From the NCBI RefSeq assembly GCF_003143855.1, contig NZ_QFRK01000035.1:1-64000 (forward strand): DNA of 64,000 nt, written 5' to 3'. Within the stretch, counting starts at the first letter, position 1, and each line of letters opens with the position of its first letter. The translations under genes were made by a program, and so were the position numbers. Shown piece by piece: positions 1 to 9,011 of the stretch. The notes under the pieces were generated by a model. That model saw only the letters and a list, made by a program, of their open reading frames with translations, ran no database searches and was not told the origin of the DNA. The stretch is from Streptomyces sp. NWU339. GTDB lineage: Bacteria > Actinomycetota > Actinomycetes > Streptomycetales > Streptomycetaceae.

Positions 1-742
1 GGTTGTGGTACAGGCCGACCACGTCCACGACCTTGTCGACGAACTGCGGGTCGGTGGAGAGCTTGAAGGAGTCCTGCAGGTGCGGCTTGAGGTCGAACCT
101 CTTCCAGATCCGCCCGATGGTGGACTTCGACAGCCCGGTGCGGGCGGCCATCGAGGCCCGCGACCAGTGCGTGTCCCGGCCCGGGGTGGATTCCAGGGTC
201 GCGACAATGACGTCTTCGACCTGGTCGAGCAGGATCGAGGGCGGCCGGCCGGTTCGCGGTTCGTCCTGCAGGCCATCGAGGCGATCGGCTACGAAGCGGG
301 CCCGCCAGCGGTCCACGGTCGACTGGTCGACCCCGAGATCGGCGGCAGCCTGCTTGTTCGTCCCGCCCTCGGCGCACCGCAGCACGATCTTCGCCCGCAG
401 CGCGAGGTACTGGGCGGTCTTCGCCCGCCTCGCCCAGCGCACCAGCTGGGCCCGCTCGTCCTCGGTCAGGACCAGCTCGGACTTCGGCCGGCCGATGGGT
501 GCCTCGTCCGCAAGCCCCGCCAGTCGCTCGGCGGCGAACTTCCCACGCCACTTGCGGACCGTCTTCACGCCGGCACCCACCGCCTGCGCGGCACCCGCAT
601 TCGACATGCCATCGGCGCAGGCCAGGATGATCCGGGCCCGCTCAGCCACACGCCGGTCCGGCAGCCCCGCCCGGCGCACCAGCTCGATGCGCTCGTCGTC
701 GGAAAGAACGATCTCTACAGCAGCGGGGCCTCGATGCGTCAT
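1..742 (-). CDS. IS630-family transposase, N-terminal part (runs off the left edge)
   Basis: The minus strand reads from an ATG at 742 without a stop to the left edge, giving 247 residues. Residues 1-168 are helix-turn-helix DNA-binding sequence. Residues 170-247 match the second HTH/linker region of IS630 transposases, with HWSRASMAARTGLSKSTIGR followed by RIWKRFDLKPH and the FKLSTDPQFV segment that normally precedes the DDE catalytic domain. The catalytic domain itself lies outside the window. Odd feature: the first HTH unit is present twice in tandem (about residues 9-87 and 89-168, each ending in a D-E-x-x-x-GRP linker). The insertion abuts the stop codon of the DUF3515 gene. The family call is firm; whether the element is intact cannot be judged. 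Confidence 0.85.
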   Translation of the reverse strand, partial: MTHRGPAAVEIVLSDDERIELVRRAGLPDRRVAERARIILACADGMSNAGAAQAVGAGVKTVRKWRGKFAAERLAGLADEAPIGRPKSELVLTEDERAQLVRWARRAKTAQYLALRAKIVLRCAEGGTNKQAAADLGVDQSTVDRWRARFVADRLDGLQDEPRTGRPPSILLDQVEDVIVATLESTPGRDTHWSRASMAARTGLSKSTIGRIWKRFDLKPHLQDSFKLSTDPQFVDKVVDVVGLYHN

Positions 743-787
743 GAAAAGAAGGTAGCAACTAACCCTCAGAATTTCTGGCGCAGCACA

Positions 788-1300
788 CTAGGAGGCGATC
801 CCCTCGGGGATCGCCTTCTTGACGGCCGGGGCGAGATCGATCAGTACGCCCGTGCTGTCCCGCCCGTCGGTCACCCGCACCTCGACATAGGCTTCACGGT
901 TGGCGGTCGTGAAGCGGTACGTCTCGTCGTCCTGCTGTTCCATCAGCCAGTCGACGCCGTTCACGCCCCCCGCCATCGCGTCCGGGTCGTTGCCGTTCGC
1001 CACCTTGGGATCGATCATCTTCGGCGGCTGCCCGACACCGCACCGCAGTATGATCGCCACGCCGCCCCAGCCCGCGGTCAGTTCGGACGCGGGTTCGGGA
1101 TCGTCGCGATTCTCACCGTCCACCGTCGCCGGCAGGGCCTTGTCCAGGTTCCGGCACAGCTCGGTGACCTTCGCGTCCGGGCTGGGAACCGCCGCCGACG
1201 CGCTGTCGTCTGCCGAGGAACAGCCCGCGGTGGTGATCAGCACGACGGCGGCGAGTGCGGGCAGGACTGCGTGCCGGTGACGGAAGGAACTCACCGGCAC
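788..1300 (-). CDS. DUF3515-family putative lipoprotein
   Basis: A 170-aa secreted protein with a short basic N-terminus, a hydrophobic segment and a lipobox ending TTAG-Cys27, so it is probably lipid-anchored outside the membrane. The rest matches the actinobacterial DUF3515 family (LCRNLDKALP, an RCGVG element, NGVDW), which has no known function. In Streptomyces it usually sits beside the AsnC-type gene found just upstream here. GTG at 1300 is used; a second GTG two codons later is equally possible. The stop codon (788-790) lies exactly where IS630-derived sequence begins, so the natural C-terminus may have been altered slightly by the insertion. Confidence 0.75.
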   Translation of the reverse strand: MPVSSFRHRHAVLPALAAVVLITTAGCSSADDSASAAVPSPDAKVTELCRNLDKALPATVDGENRDDPEPASELTAGWGGVAIILRCGVGQPPKMIDPKVANGNDPDAMAGGVNGVDWLMEQQDDETYRFTTANREAYVEVRVTDGRDSTGVLIDLAPAVKKAIPEGIAS

Positions 1301-1314
1301 AGGGTAGACGGGGG

Positions 1315-1548
1315 CTACAGATGGACGACCGGGCAGGTCAGGGTACGGGTGATGCCGTCCACCTGCTGGACTTTCGCGACCACCATGCGCCCCAGGTCGT
1401 CGACGGTGTCGGCTTGGGCGCGCACGATGACGTCATAGGGTCCGGTCACGTCCTCGGCCTGGATGACTCCAGGGATCTCGCCGATCAGATCGGCGACGGT
1501 CGACGCCTTGCCGACCTCCGTCTGGATCAGGATGTACGCCTGTACCAC
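1315..1548 (-). CDS. Lrp/AsnC-type ligand-binding (RAM) domain protein
   Basis: A 77-aa stand-alone RAM domain of the Lrp/AsnC family without the N-terminal HTH. It begins VVQAYILIQTEVGKAS and contains the family patterns IPGVIQAEDVTGPYDVIV and VDGITRTLTCPV. Stand-alone RAM proteins bind amino acids or related effectors and oligomerise. Their targets in Streptomyces are not established. Start chosen: GTG at 1548, with a GGAGG ribosome-binding site five bases upstream; an upstream in-frame start at 1641 lacks one and would add a non-conserved extension. It is transcribed divergently from thiL. Confidence 0.8.
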   Translation of the reverse strand: MVQAYILIQTEVGKASTVADLIGEIPGVIQAEDVTGPYDVIVRAQADTVDDLGRMVVAKVQQVDGITRTLTCPVVHL

Positions 1549-1718
1549 GAAACCTCCAGAGCGGACACGAGGATCATGTGGGGAAAAGGAACGCCACGGT
1601 ATCGCGTCGCCGCTCTTCGCGGGGAGACCTGCGGGACCCAAACCCCGCGCGCCGGGGTCCGGACTGGACAGAAGGTGACGGTCACTTCGACCGTAGCGAG
1701 GACACAGACGACTCGCGA

Positions 1719-1750
1719 CCGGGAACGGGAACGGGACCGGGAACGGACAG
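1719..1750. repeat. Short hexamer repeat (GGGAAC-like)
   Basis: Five imperfect copies of a CGGGAA/ACGGGA hexamer in tandem lie about 25 bp upstream of thiL. They are purine-rich on the plus strand and lie in the leader of thiL. No function is evident; this may be simple slippage DNA. Confidence 0.5.
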
Positions 1751-1772
1751 GGAAAGAAGGGGAGCTGGGGAA

Positions 1773-2738
1773 ATGAAGGGCACTGTTGGTGAGCTCGGGG
1801 AGTTCGGGCTCATCAGGGAGCTCACCTCCCGTCTCACCACCACGCCGGCGGTCCGGGTCGGCCCCGGCGACGACGCCGCGGTGGTCGCCGCACCCGACCG
1901 CAGGGTCGTGGCCAGCACCGACATCCTGTTGGAGGGCCGTCACTTCCGCCGCGACTGGTCCACGGCCTACGACGTCGGCCGCAAGGCCGCCGCCCAGAAC
2001 CTCGCCGACATCGCCGCCATGGGCGCCGTACCGACCGCGCTGCTGCTCGGCCTGGTCGTCCCCGCGGAACTGCCGGTGACCTGGCCCTCGGAGCTGATGG
2101 ACGGCCTGCGCGACGAGTGCCAGGTCGCGGGCGCCGCGGTGGTCGGCGGAGACGTCGTCCGCGGCGACACGATCATGGTCTCGATCACCGCGCTCGGTGA
2201 CCTGCGCAACCAGGAGGCGGTGACCCGGAGCGGCGCACAGCCCGGCGACCTCGTCGCGGTGACCGGCTGGCTCGGCTGGTCCGCGGCCGGGCACGCGGTG
2301 CTCTCGCGCGGCTTCCGCTCGCCGCGCGCCTTCGTCGAGGCGCACCGCCGCCCCGAACCGCCGTACCACGCGGGCCCCGCAGCCGCGGGGCTGGGCGCGA
2401 CGGCGATGTGCGACGTGAGCGACGGACTGATCGCCGACCTCGGTCACATCGCCGAGGCCAGCAAGGTATGCATCGACATCCGTTCCGGAGCGATCGACAT
2501 CCCCTCCCAGATGAACGACATCGGACAGGCCGTCGGTGTCGACCCCATGCAGTGGGTGCTGACCGGGGGAGAGGACCACGCGATCGTGGCCACCTTCCCG
2601 CCGGACGTGAAACTGCCCGCCCGCTGGAAGGTGATAGGCGAGGTGCTCAACCCCTCGGCGCTGCCCCAGGTGACGGTCGACGGAGCCCCCTGGACCGTTC
2701 AGGCCGGCTGGGACCACTTCGGGGACATCGAGTCATGA
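1773..2738 (+). CDS. thiL: Thiamine-monophosphate kinase
   Basis: ThiL phosphorylates thiamine monophosphate with ATP to give thiamine diphosphate, the last cytosolic step of vitamin B1 synthesis. The 321-aa protein shows the PurM/AIRS-type signature residues: GDDAAVV (32-38) for Mg/ATP binding, STDILLEGRHF (48-58), the dimer-interface NLADIAAMGA (76-85) and GGDVVRGD. Length is normal for the family. The start is ATG 1773, eight bases after a GGAG-type site; a long in-frame upstream extension is Arg-rich and not ThiL-like. Its stop overlaps the thiD start (ATGA), so the two are translationally coupled. Confidence 0.95.
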   Translation: MKGTVGELGEFGLIRELTSRLTTTPAVRVGPGDDAAVVAAPDRRVVASTDILLEGRHFRRDWSTAYDVGRKAAAQNLADIAAMGAVPTALLLGLVVPAELPVTWPSELMDGLRDECQVAGAAVVGGDVVRGDTIMVSITALGDLRNQEAVTRSGAQPGDLVAVTGWLGWSAAGHAVLSRGFRSPRAFVEAHRRPEPPYHAGPAAAGLGATAMCDVSDGLIADLGHIAEASKVCIDIRSGAIDIPSQMNDIGQAVGVDPMQWVLTGGEDHAIVATFPPDVKLPARWKVIGEVLNPSALPQVTVDGAPWTVQAGWDHFGDIES

Positions 2739-3556
2739 GCGCCGGGGTCGCTCCACCGAGGGTGCTGACCGTGGCCGGCTCGGACTCCGGCGGGGGCGCG
2801 GGAATCCAGGCCGACCTGAAGACGATGCTCGCGCTGGGCACGCACGGCATGAGCGTGGTCACCGCGGTGACCGCGCAGAACTCCCTGGGTGTGCAGGGCG
2901 CCTGGCCGCTGCCGGTGGAGGCGGTACGGGCCCAGTACCGCAGCGTCGTCGACGACATCGGCGTCCAGGCGGTCAAGACCGGCATGCTGGCCTCCGCCGA
3001 ACTCGTCGAGGCGGTGGCCGATCTGATCTCCGGGACCCGGGCGCCGGTGGTCGTCGACCCGGTCGGAGTCTCCAAGCACGGGGACGCGCTGCTGGCGTCC
3101 TCCGCGCTGGACTCCGTACGGACGAAGCTGCTGCCGGTCGCGACCGTGGCCACGCCGAACCTGGACGAAGTGGCGCAACTCACCGGTGTGCGGGTGGAGT
3201 CGGAGAAGGACTTCCGCCGGGCCGCGGAGGCGCTGCTGGAGTTCGGGCCGCGGTGGGTCGTGATCAAGGGCGGTCACCTCGCCGGGGGTACGGGCGAGGC
3301 CGTCGACCTGCTGACGGACGGTTCACAGGAGCACTGGCTGCGCGCTCCGAGGTACGACAACCGGCACACCCACGGCACGGGCTGCACCCTCGCCTCGGCG
3401 ATCGCCGCGCACCTGGCGAAGGGCCGGCCGGTGCCGGCGGCGGTGACGGCCGCCAAGGAGTACGTCACGGGGGCGATCGCGGCCGGATTCGCGCTGGGCG
3501 GCGGAATCGGGCCGGTGGATCACGGATGGGCGCTGAGGGGGGCCGACGCGGGCTGA
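2735..3556 (+). CDS. thiD: Hydroxymethylpyrimidine / phosphomethylpyrimidine kinase
   Basis: ThiD phosphorylates HMP and HMP-phosphate to HMP-pyrophosphate, the pyrimidine precursor for thiamine. The 273-aa ribokinase-fold protein has the N-terminal AGSDSGGGAGIQADLK motif, the VDPV segment, and the C-terminal ribokinase signature THGTGCTLASAIAAHLA, whose GTGC loop carries the anion hole and the catalytic residue. It overlaps thiL by 4 bases (ATGA). It is followed by the convergent rpmB gene, with a shared hairpin between. Confidence 0.95.
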   Translation: MSAGVAPPRVLTVAGSDSGGGAGIQADLKTMLALGTHGMSVVTAVTAQNSLGVQGAWPLPVEAVRAQYRSVVDDIGVQAVKTGMLASAELVEAVADLISGTRAPVVVDPVGVSKHGDALLASSALDSVRTKLLPVATVATPNLDEVAQLTGVRVESEKDFRRAAEALLEFGPRWVVIKGGHLAGGTGEAVDLLTDGSQEHWLRAPRYDNRHTHGTGCTLASAIAAHLAKGRPVPAAVTAAKEYVTGAIAAGFALGGGIGPVDHGWALRGADAG

Positions 3557-3623
3557 GAGCGTCCGCCCGGCAGACGTACGTGTGGCAGATGTACGTACGG
3601 GAGCCGGTCCGTGCGGGCACGGC

Positions 3624-3654
3624 AAAAAGCCGGTCCACTTCGGGTGGACCGGCT
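3624..3654 (-). terminator. Rho-independent terminator of rpmB
   Basis: A perfect 11-bp stem (AGCCGGTCCAC at 3628-3638 pairing with 3644-3654) with a 5-base loop. On the minus strand it is followed by a run of five T (3624-3628), so it ends rpmB transcription. Its symmetry may also slow read-through from thiD. Confidence 0.8.
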
Positions 3655-3696
3655 CAGTGCGGTGGACCAGCTGTGGCCGCGCGCTCAGTGAGAGCG

Positions 3697-3882
3697 TCAG
3701 CGCGAGACCTTGCCGGCCTTGATGCACGAGGTGCAAGCGTTCACGCGCTTCGGCGTCCCGCCCACCACGGTACGCACGCGCTGGATGTTCGGGTTCCAGC
3801 GACGGGGCGTACGGCGGTGCGAGTGCGAGATGTTGTTGCCGAAGCCCGGCCCCTTGCCGCAGACGTCGCAGTTGGCAGCCAC
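3697..3882 (-). CDS. rpmB: 50S ribosomal protein L28
   Basis: A 61-aa ribosomal protein beginning MAANCDVCGKGPGFGNNISH. This is the zinc-binding (C+) form of L28: CxxC at Cys5/Cys8 and a second CxxC (CTSC) near residue 50. Streptomyces carries C+ and C- paralogues, the latter induced under zinc limitation; this copy has all four cysteines. It ends at the strong terminator at 3624-3654. Confidence 0.95.
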   Translation of the reverse strand: MAANCDVCGKGPGFGNNISHSHRRTPRRWNPNIQRVRTVVGGTPKRVNACTSCIKAGKVSR

Positions 3883-4150
3883 GGGTCACTCCAAAGACTT
3901 CAGATGCACTTACGGTTGATCCCGGCACGGCCGGGATCAGGATGCCGGAGCTCCAGGAGCCCTTGGGAATCTGAGTGGCTTTGCCAGGGAGAGGCCCGAT
4001 TCGGATCGGGCAACCGGAGCAGCATACAACGGCTGCACCAGCAGAACGAAACTACCATGGCAGCTCAGGGGCCCGTCCCGGCCCGCTTCCGCCGCCCGGC
4101 ACCCCAAGGTCTACGCTGCGAGCCACGGCCGGCAGCTCAGGGAGGCGCAG

Positions 4151-5872
4151 GTGGCGCAGGTGCCGCAGACATTCTTCGATGCTCTCGCGGTGCGTGCCTG
4201 GTGCGGACTTGCGCTCGACGCCCTCGGCCGGGCGCGTGAGGAGATCGACGCGATCAATGTCTACCCCGTGGCGGACGGCGACACCGGTACGAATCTCTAC
4301 CTGACGGTCGAGTCCGCCGCCACTGCGGTCGAGGCGGTGTTCGCGGGGCACGAGGCCGAGCGGACCGACCGGGCTCACGACCCCGACGGGCCCGACGGAA
4401 CCAAGGGGCCCACGCTGGCCGAGGCGGCGCGGGCGATGGCACACGGGGCGCTGATCGGTGCCCGCGGGAACTCCGGGACGATCCTGGCCCAGTTGCTGCG
4501 GGGGATGGCACAGGTGCTGGCCGGGTACGAGACGGAGACCCGCGCCGACGGGCAGGGGCTGCGGCAGGCCCTGCGCAACGCGGCCGACTCCGCGCGTCAG
4601 GCCGTGGCCCACCCCGTCGAGGGCACCGTGCTCACCGTCGCCTCGGCCGCCGCCGACGCGGCCGGCGGAGCGGAGGGCGACTGCGGGGCGGTCGCGCGGG
4701 CGGCCTACGAGGGGGCCGGCGCGGCCCTCGCCGCGACACCGGGCCAGCTGGCCGTGCTCCAGCGGGCGGGAGTGGTGGACGCGGGCGGCAGGGGACTGGT
4801 GGCGGTGCTCGGGGCGCTGGTGGAGACGTTCACGGGGGAGACGCCGAGGAGCCCGGCGCCCGATTCCGTGCGCCACGCGCGCGTGGCGCATGGCGCGTCC
4901 GCCGGGTCCGCGCAGTGCGCCGACGGTGAGGGTGCGACGGGGCTCACCGGGCCCGCCTTCGAGGTGATCTACCTCCTGGAGGCCTCGGACGCGGCCGTGG
5001 AGCGGCTGCGGCAGCGGCTCGACGGTCTCGGGGACTCGCTCGTCGTGGTCGGCGGCGACGGACTGTGGAACGTCCACGTCCACGTCGACGACGCCGGCGC
5101 CGCCGTGGAGGCGGGGGTCGAGGCCGGACGCCCGCACCGTATCCGGATCACGCACTTCGGCGCCGGTGACGCACACACCTCCGGTGCCGGGCGTCCGCTC
5201 CAGGAACGTGTCCAGCGGGCCGTGGTGGCCGTGGTGCCCGGAGAGGGGCTGGCCGGCCTGTACACCGAGGCCGGTGCGACCACGGTGCTCGCCCGGCCCG
5301 GTGAGCCGCCGGCGAGCGGTGAGCTCGTCGAGGCCGTGCGGCGGGCGCACGCGCGTGAGGTGGTGCTGCTGCCCAACGACGAGGAGCTGCGTCACACCGC
5401 CGCCGCGGCGGCCGAACAGGCCCGCGCCGAAGGGCTCCGGGTGGCGCTCATCCCGACCCGTTCCGCGGTCCAGGGCATCGCGGCGCTCGCGGTGCACGAG
5501 CCGGAGCGCCGCTTCGACGAGGACGTGGTGGCGATGACCTCGGCGGCCGGCGCGACCCGGTACGCCGAGGTCACCGTCGCCGAACGGCAGTCCTGGACCA
5601 TGGCCGGCATCTGCCAGGCCGGCGACGTCCTCGGCCTCATCGACGGTGATGTGGCCGTGATCGGCGACGATGTCACGGCCACCGCCGCGGCCGTCCTGGA
5701 CCGGATGCTCGCCGCGGGCGGAGAGATGGTCACCCTGGTCCTCGGTGACGAGACCCCGCACACCCTCGCCGCCCACCTGGAGGCCCGGGTCCGTGAGGGC
5801 TACCTGGCCGTCGACACGGTGCTCTACCACGGCGGCAGACAGGGCGCCCTGCTCCTCATCGGCGTGGAGTGA
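4151..5872 (+). CDS. DAK2-domain kinase, YloV/FakA-like (fatty-acid kinase)
   Basis: A 573-aa protein with an N-terminal DhaL/DAK2 ATP-binding domain (residues about 9-210): INVYPVADGDTGTNLY supplies the metal-binding aspartates and ARGNSGTILAQLLRG the nucleotide loop. The rest matches the YloV middle and C-terminal domains, which bind the fatty-acid carrier FakB in Firmicutes. By analogy it phosphorylates carrier-bound fatty acids; that role in Streptomyces is inference. It sits, as in other actinomycetes, between rpmB and recG. Start is GTG 4151. Confidence 0.85.
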   Translation: MAQVPQTFFDALAVRAWCGLALDALGRAREEIDAINVYPVADGDTGTNLYLTVESAATAVEAVFAGHEAERTDRAHDPDGPDGTKGPTLAEAARAMAHGALIGARGNSGTILAQLLRGMAQVLAGYETETRADGQGLRQALRNAADSARQAVAHPVEGTVLTVASAAADAAGGAEGDCGAVARAAYEGAGAALAATPGQLAVLQRAGVVDAGGRGLVAVLGALVETFTGETPRSPAPDSVRHARVAHGASAGSAQCADGEGATGLTGPAFEVIYLLEASDAAVERLRQRLDGLGDSLVVVGGDGLWNVHVHVDDAGAAVEAGVEAGRPHRIRITHFGAGDAHTSGAGRPLQERVQRAVVAVVPGEGLAGLYTEAGATTVLARPGEPPASGELVEAVRRAHAREVVLLPNDEELRHTAAAAAEQARAEGLRVALIPTRSAVQGIAALAVHEPERRFDEDVVAMTSAAGATRYAEVTVAERQSWTMAGICQAGDVLGLIDGDVAVIGDDVTATAAAVLDRMLAAGGEMVTLVLGDETPHTLAAHLEARVREGYLAVDTVLYHGGRQGALLLIGVE

Positions 5873-6045
5873 ACACCGGGGCCCTCCCGTCGTCAGCGCG
5901 GTCGCTCCGGACCGGCCCGTAGGACCGGCGCGTGCCGGAGCGCGTCGTCCTGAAACCCCGTTGACTCGCCTGACCAGGGATTTCCCGAGACGTTCAGGGG
6001 CGTTCCGGCTCCCGCGTTCCCGCTTTGTCAGTGCCTTGGTGTGCA

Positions 6046-8274
6046 ATGGATCTCGTGCCCGCACTGCGAGAACCACTGGAACAGCCACTGAAGTCGGTGC
6101 TCGGCCCTCCCACCGCGAAGGTGATGGCCGAGCACCTCGGCCTGCACACGGTCGGCGACCTCCTCCACCACTACCCCCGCAGGTACGAGGAGCGCGGTCA
6201 GCTCACGCACCTCGTCGACCTCCCCATGGACGAGCACGTCACCGTGGTCGCCCAGGTCGCCGACGCCCGCCTGCACACCTTCGCCTCCTCCAGGGCCCCG
6301 CGCGGCAAGGGCCAGCGCCTGGAGGTCACCATCACGGACGGCAGCGGCCGGCTCCAACTGGTCTTCTTCGGCAACGGCGTCCACAAACCGCACAAGGAAC
6401 TCCTGCCGGGCACCCGCGCGATGTTCGCCGGCAAGGTCTCCGTCTTCAATCGCCGACTCCAACTCGCCCACCCCGCTTACGAGTTGTTGCACGGTGACTC
6501 GGAGGAGAGCGTGGAGACCTGGGCCGGCGCGCTGATCCCGATCTATCCCGCCACCGCCAAGCTGGAGTCCTGGAAGATCGGCAAGGCGCTCCAGACCGTC
6601 CTGCCCAGTGCCCGGGACGCCGTGGACCCTCTCCCCGGCGCACTGCGCGAGGGGCGCGGCATGGTCCCGCTGCCCGAGGCCCTGCTGAAGATCCACCGCC
6701 CGCAGACCAGGGCCGACATCGAGGATGCCCGCGCCCGCCTCAAATGGGACGAGGCCTTCGTCCTCCAGGTCGCCCTCGCCCGCCGCCGCCATGCCGACGC
6801 CCTGCTTCCCGCCGTCGCCCGCAGACCGAGGCCGGACGGCCTGCTCGCGGCCTTCGACGACCGCCTCCCCTTCACGCTCACCGAGGGCCAGCAGAAGGTC
6901 TCGAAGGAGATCTTCGACGACCTGGCGACGGAGCACCCGATGCACCGGCTGCTCCAGGGCGAGGTGGGCAGCGGAAAGACCCTGGTCGCCCTGCGCGCCA
7001 TGCTCGCCGTCGTCGACGCAGGGGGACAGGCGGCCATGCTCGCGCCCACCGAGGTGCTCGCCCAGCAGCACCACCGGTCGGTCACCGAGATGATGGGCGA
7101 GCTGGCCGAGGGAGGAATGCTGGGCGGGGTGGAGAACGCCACCAAAGTGGTGCTGCTCACCGGCTCCATGGGCGCGGCGGCCCGCCGCCAGGCCCTGCTC
7201 GACCTGGCCACCGGCGAGGCCGGCGTCGTGATCGGCACCCACGCGCTGATCGAGGACAAGGTCCAGTTCCACGACCTGGGCCTGGTCGTCGTCGACGAGC
7301 AGCACCGGTTCGGCGTGGAACAGCGCGACGCCCTGCGCGGCAAGGGCAAGCAGCCCCCGCACCTGCTCGTCATGACCGCCACCCCCATTCCGCGCACGGT
7401 CGCGATGACCGTCTTCGGTGATCTGGAGACCTCCGTCCTCGACCAGCTCCCGGCCGGCCGCTCGCCCATCGCCAGCCATGTCGTCCCCGCCGCCGACAAG
7501 CCCCACTTCCTGGCCCGCGCCTGGGAACGGGTGCGCGAGGAGGTCGAGGGCGGCCATCAGGCGTACGTGGTCTGCCCGCGCATCGGCGACGAGGAGGACG
7601 AGCCGAAGGCAGGGAAGAGGAAACCCCCGGCGGCCGCGGGGGAGGCCGATGCCGAGAGGCGTCCGCCGCTCGCCGTCCTCGACGTCGCCGACCACCTGGC
7701 GAAGGGGCCGCTGCAGGGTCTCCGCGTGGAGGTCCTGCACGGCAGGATGCAGCCCGACGACAAGGACGCCGTCATGCGCCGCTTCGCCGCGGGCGAGACC
7801 GACGTCCTGGTCGCCACCACCGTCATCGAGGTCGGGGTCAACGTCCCCAACGCGACCGCGATGGTGATCATGGACGCGGACCGCTTCGGCGTCTCCCAGC
7901 TCCACCAGTTGCGCGGCCGGGTCGGACGGGGCTCGGCCCCTGGCCTGTGCCTGCTGGTCACCGAGATGCCCGAGGCGAGCCCGGCCCGGCAGCGGCTGGG
8001 CGCGGTCGCCGCCACCCTCGATGGCTTCGAGCTCTCCCGCATCGACCTCGAACAGCGCCGCGAGGGCGACGTCCTGGGCCAGGCCCAGTCCGGCACCCGC
8101 TCCAGCCTGCGCATGCTCGCCGTCATCGACGACGAGGAGATCATCGCCGAGGCCCGCGAGGAGGCGGCCGCGGTCGTCACCGCGGACCCCGACCTGGAGC
8201 GTCTGCCGGGGCTGCGCACGGCACTGGCCGCCCTGCTGGACGACGAGCGGGAGCAGTACCTGGAGAAGGGCTGA
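6046..8274 (+). CDS. recG: ATP-dependent DNA helicase RecG
   Basis: RecG reverses stalled replication forks and branch-migrates Holliday junctions. The 742-aa protein has the N-terminal wedge/OB domain (PRRYEERGQ, then VAQVADARLHTF), superfamily-2 helicase motifs including Walker A GEVGSGKT, the DEQH-box VVVDEQHRFGVEQR, motif III TATPIPRT, and motif VI QLRGRVGRG. A charged insertion (EDEPKAGKRKPP) between motifs III and IV is common in actinobacterial RecG. The start is taken at MDLVPALREP; an upstream ATG 21 bases earlier is possible. Confidence 0.95.
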   Translation: MDLVPALREPLEQPLKSVLGPPTAKVMAEHLGLHTVGDLLHHYPRRYEERGQLTHLVDLPMDEHVTVVAQVADARLHTFASSRAPRGKGQRLEVTITDGSGRLQLVFFGNGVHKPHKELLPGTRAMFAGKVSVFNRRLQLAHPAYELLHGDSEESVETWAGALIPIYPATAKLESWKIGKALQTVLPSARDAVDPLPGALREGRGMVPLPEALLKIHRPQTRADIEDARARLKWDEAFVLQVALARRRHADALLPAVARRPRPDGLLAAFDDRLPFTLTEGQQKVSKEIFDDLATEHPMHRLLQGEVGSGKTLVALRAMLAVVDAGGQAAMLAPTEVLAQQHHRSVTEMMGELAEGGMLGGVENATKVVLLTGSMGAAARRQALLDLATGEAGVVIGTHALIEDKVQFHDLGLVVVDEQHRFGVEQRDALRGKGKQPPHLLVMTATPIPRTVAMTVFGDLETSVLDQLPAGRSPIASHVVPAADKPHFLARAWERVREEVEGGHQAYVVCPRIGDEEDEPKAGKRKPPAAAGEADAERRPPLAVLDVADHLAKGPLQGLRVEVLHGRMQPDDKDAVMRRFAAGETDVLVATTVIEVGVNVPNATAMVIMDADRFGVSQLHQLRGRVGRGSAPGLCLLVTEMPEASPARQRLGAVAATLDGFELSRIDLEQRREGDVLGQAQSGTRSSLRMLAVIDDEEIIAEAREEAAAVVTADPDLERLPGLRTALAALLDDEREQYLEKG

Positions 8275-8394
8275 CAGACTGGAGCCATCCTTCGGGTCCG
8301 CGGCACCCAGCCACGTACGCGAACGCATCCCGAACGCATCGACACACATCCCGAACACATTCCGAGCGCACCGACCAAGGACGAGGACCAGGAC

Positions 8395-8985
8395 ATGACC
8401 CGCGTGATCGCCGGCCGGGCCGGCGGGCGCCGCCTGGGCGTACCGCCGGGCAACGGCACCCGACCCACCTCCGACCGTGCGCGCGAAGGCCTGTTCTCCA
8501 CCTGGCAGGCCCTCCTCGGCGGCCCGCTGGAGGGCGAGCGCGTCCTCGACCTGTACGCCGGCTCCGGCGCCGTGGGCCTGGAGGCCCTGTCCCGGGGAGC
8601 GGGGCACACCCTCCTCGTCGAGGCCGACGCCAGGGCCGTCCGCACGGTCCGGGACAACATCAGGGCGCTGGGACTGCCCGGCGCCGAAGTCAGACCGGGC
8701 AAAGCGGAACAGATCATCTGCACGCCCCCGCCGGCGGCCGGGCCGTACGACATCGTCTTCCTCGACCCCCCGTACAGCGTCTCCGACGACGATCTTCGCG
8801 AGATCCTGCTCACACTCCGCTCCGGGGGGTGGCTCGCAGAGGAAGCCGTCGTCACCGTGGAGCGCAGCACCAGAGGCGGAGAGTTCGGGTGGCCGCCCGG
8901 TTTCGACGCGATCCGGGCCCGTCGCTACGGCGAGGGAACGTTTTGGTACGGTCGCGCCGCCTCTACGTGCGAAGACGCACGATGA
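8395..8985 (+). CDS. rsmD: 16S rRNA (guanine(966)-N2)-methyltransferase
   Basis: RsmD methylates G966 of 16S rRNA. The 196-aa Rossmann-fold protein has the SAM-binding motif VLDLYAGSGAVGLEALSRG and the N2-guanine methyltransferase catalytic motif FLDPPY. Its stop overlaps an upstream ATG of coaD (ATGA). The 120 bp upstream contain imperfect repeats of CCGAACGCAT-like units with no obvious role. Confidence 0.95.
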   Translation: MTRVIAGRAGGRRLGVPPGNGTRPTSDRAREGLFSTWQALLGGPLEGERVLDLYAGSGAVGLEALSRGAGHTLLVEADARAVRTVRDNIRALGLPGAEVRPGKAEQIICTPPPAAGPYDIVFLDPPYSVSDDDLREILLTLRSGGWLAEEAVVTVERSTRGGEFGWPPGFDAIRARRYGEGTFWYGRAASTCEDAR

Positions 8986-9011
8986 CCGGACCGGAGAGCG
9001 AGGGATCACAA

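Noticed and set aside
3..1438. Long plus-strand open frames over 3-755 and 5-1438
   Set aside because: They are antisense shadows of the IS630 transposase and DUF3515/AsnC genes; the minus strand has clear family motifs and the plus frames are Arg/Pro-rich with no ribosome-binding sites.
8287..8394. Repeats of CCGAACGCAT between recG and rsmD as a CRISPR or iteron array
   Set aside because: Copies are short, irregularly spaced and diverged; no spacer structure.
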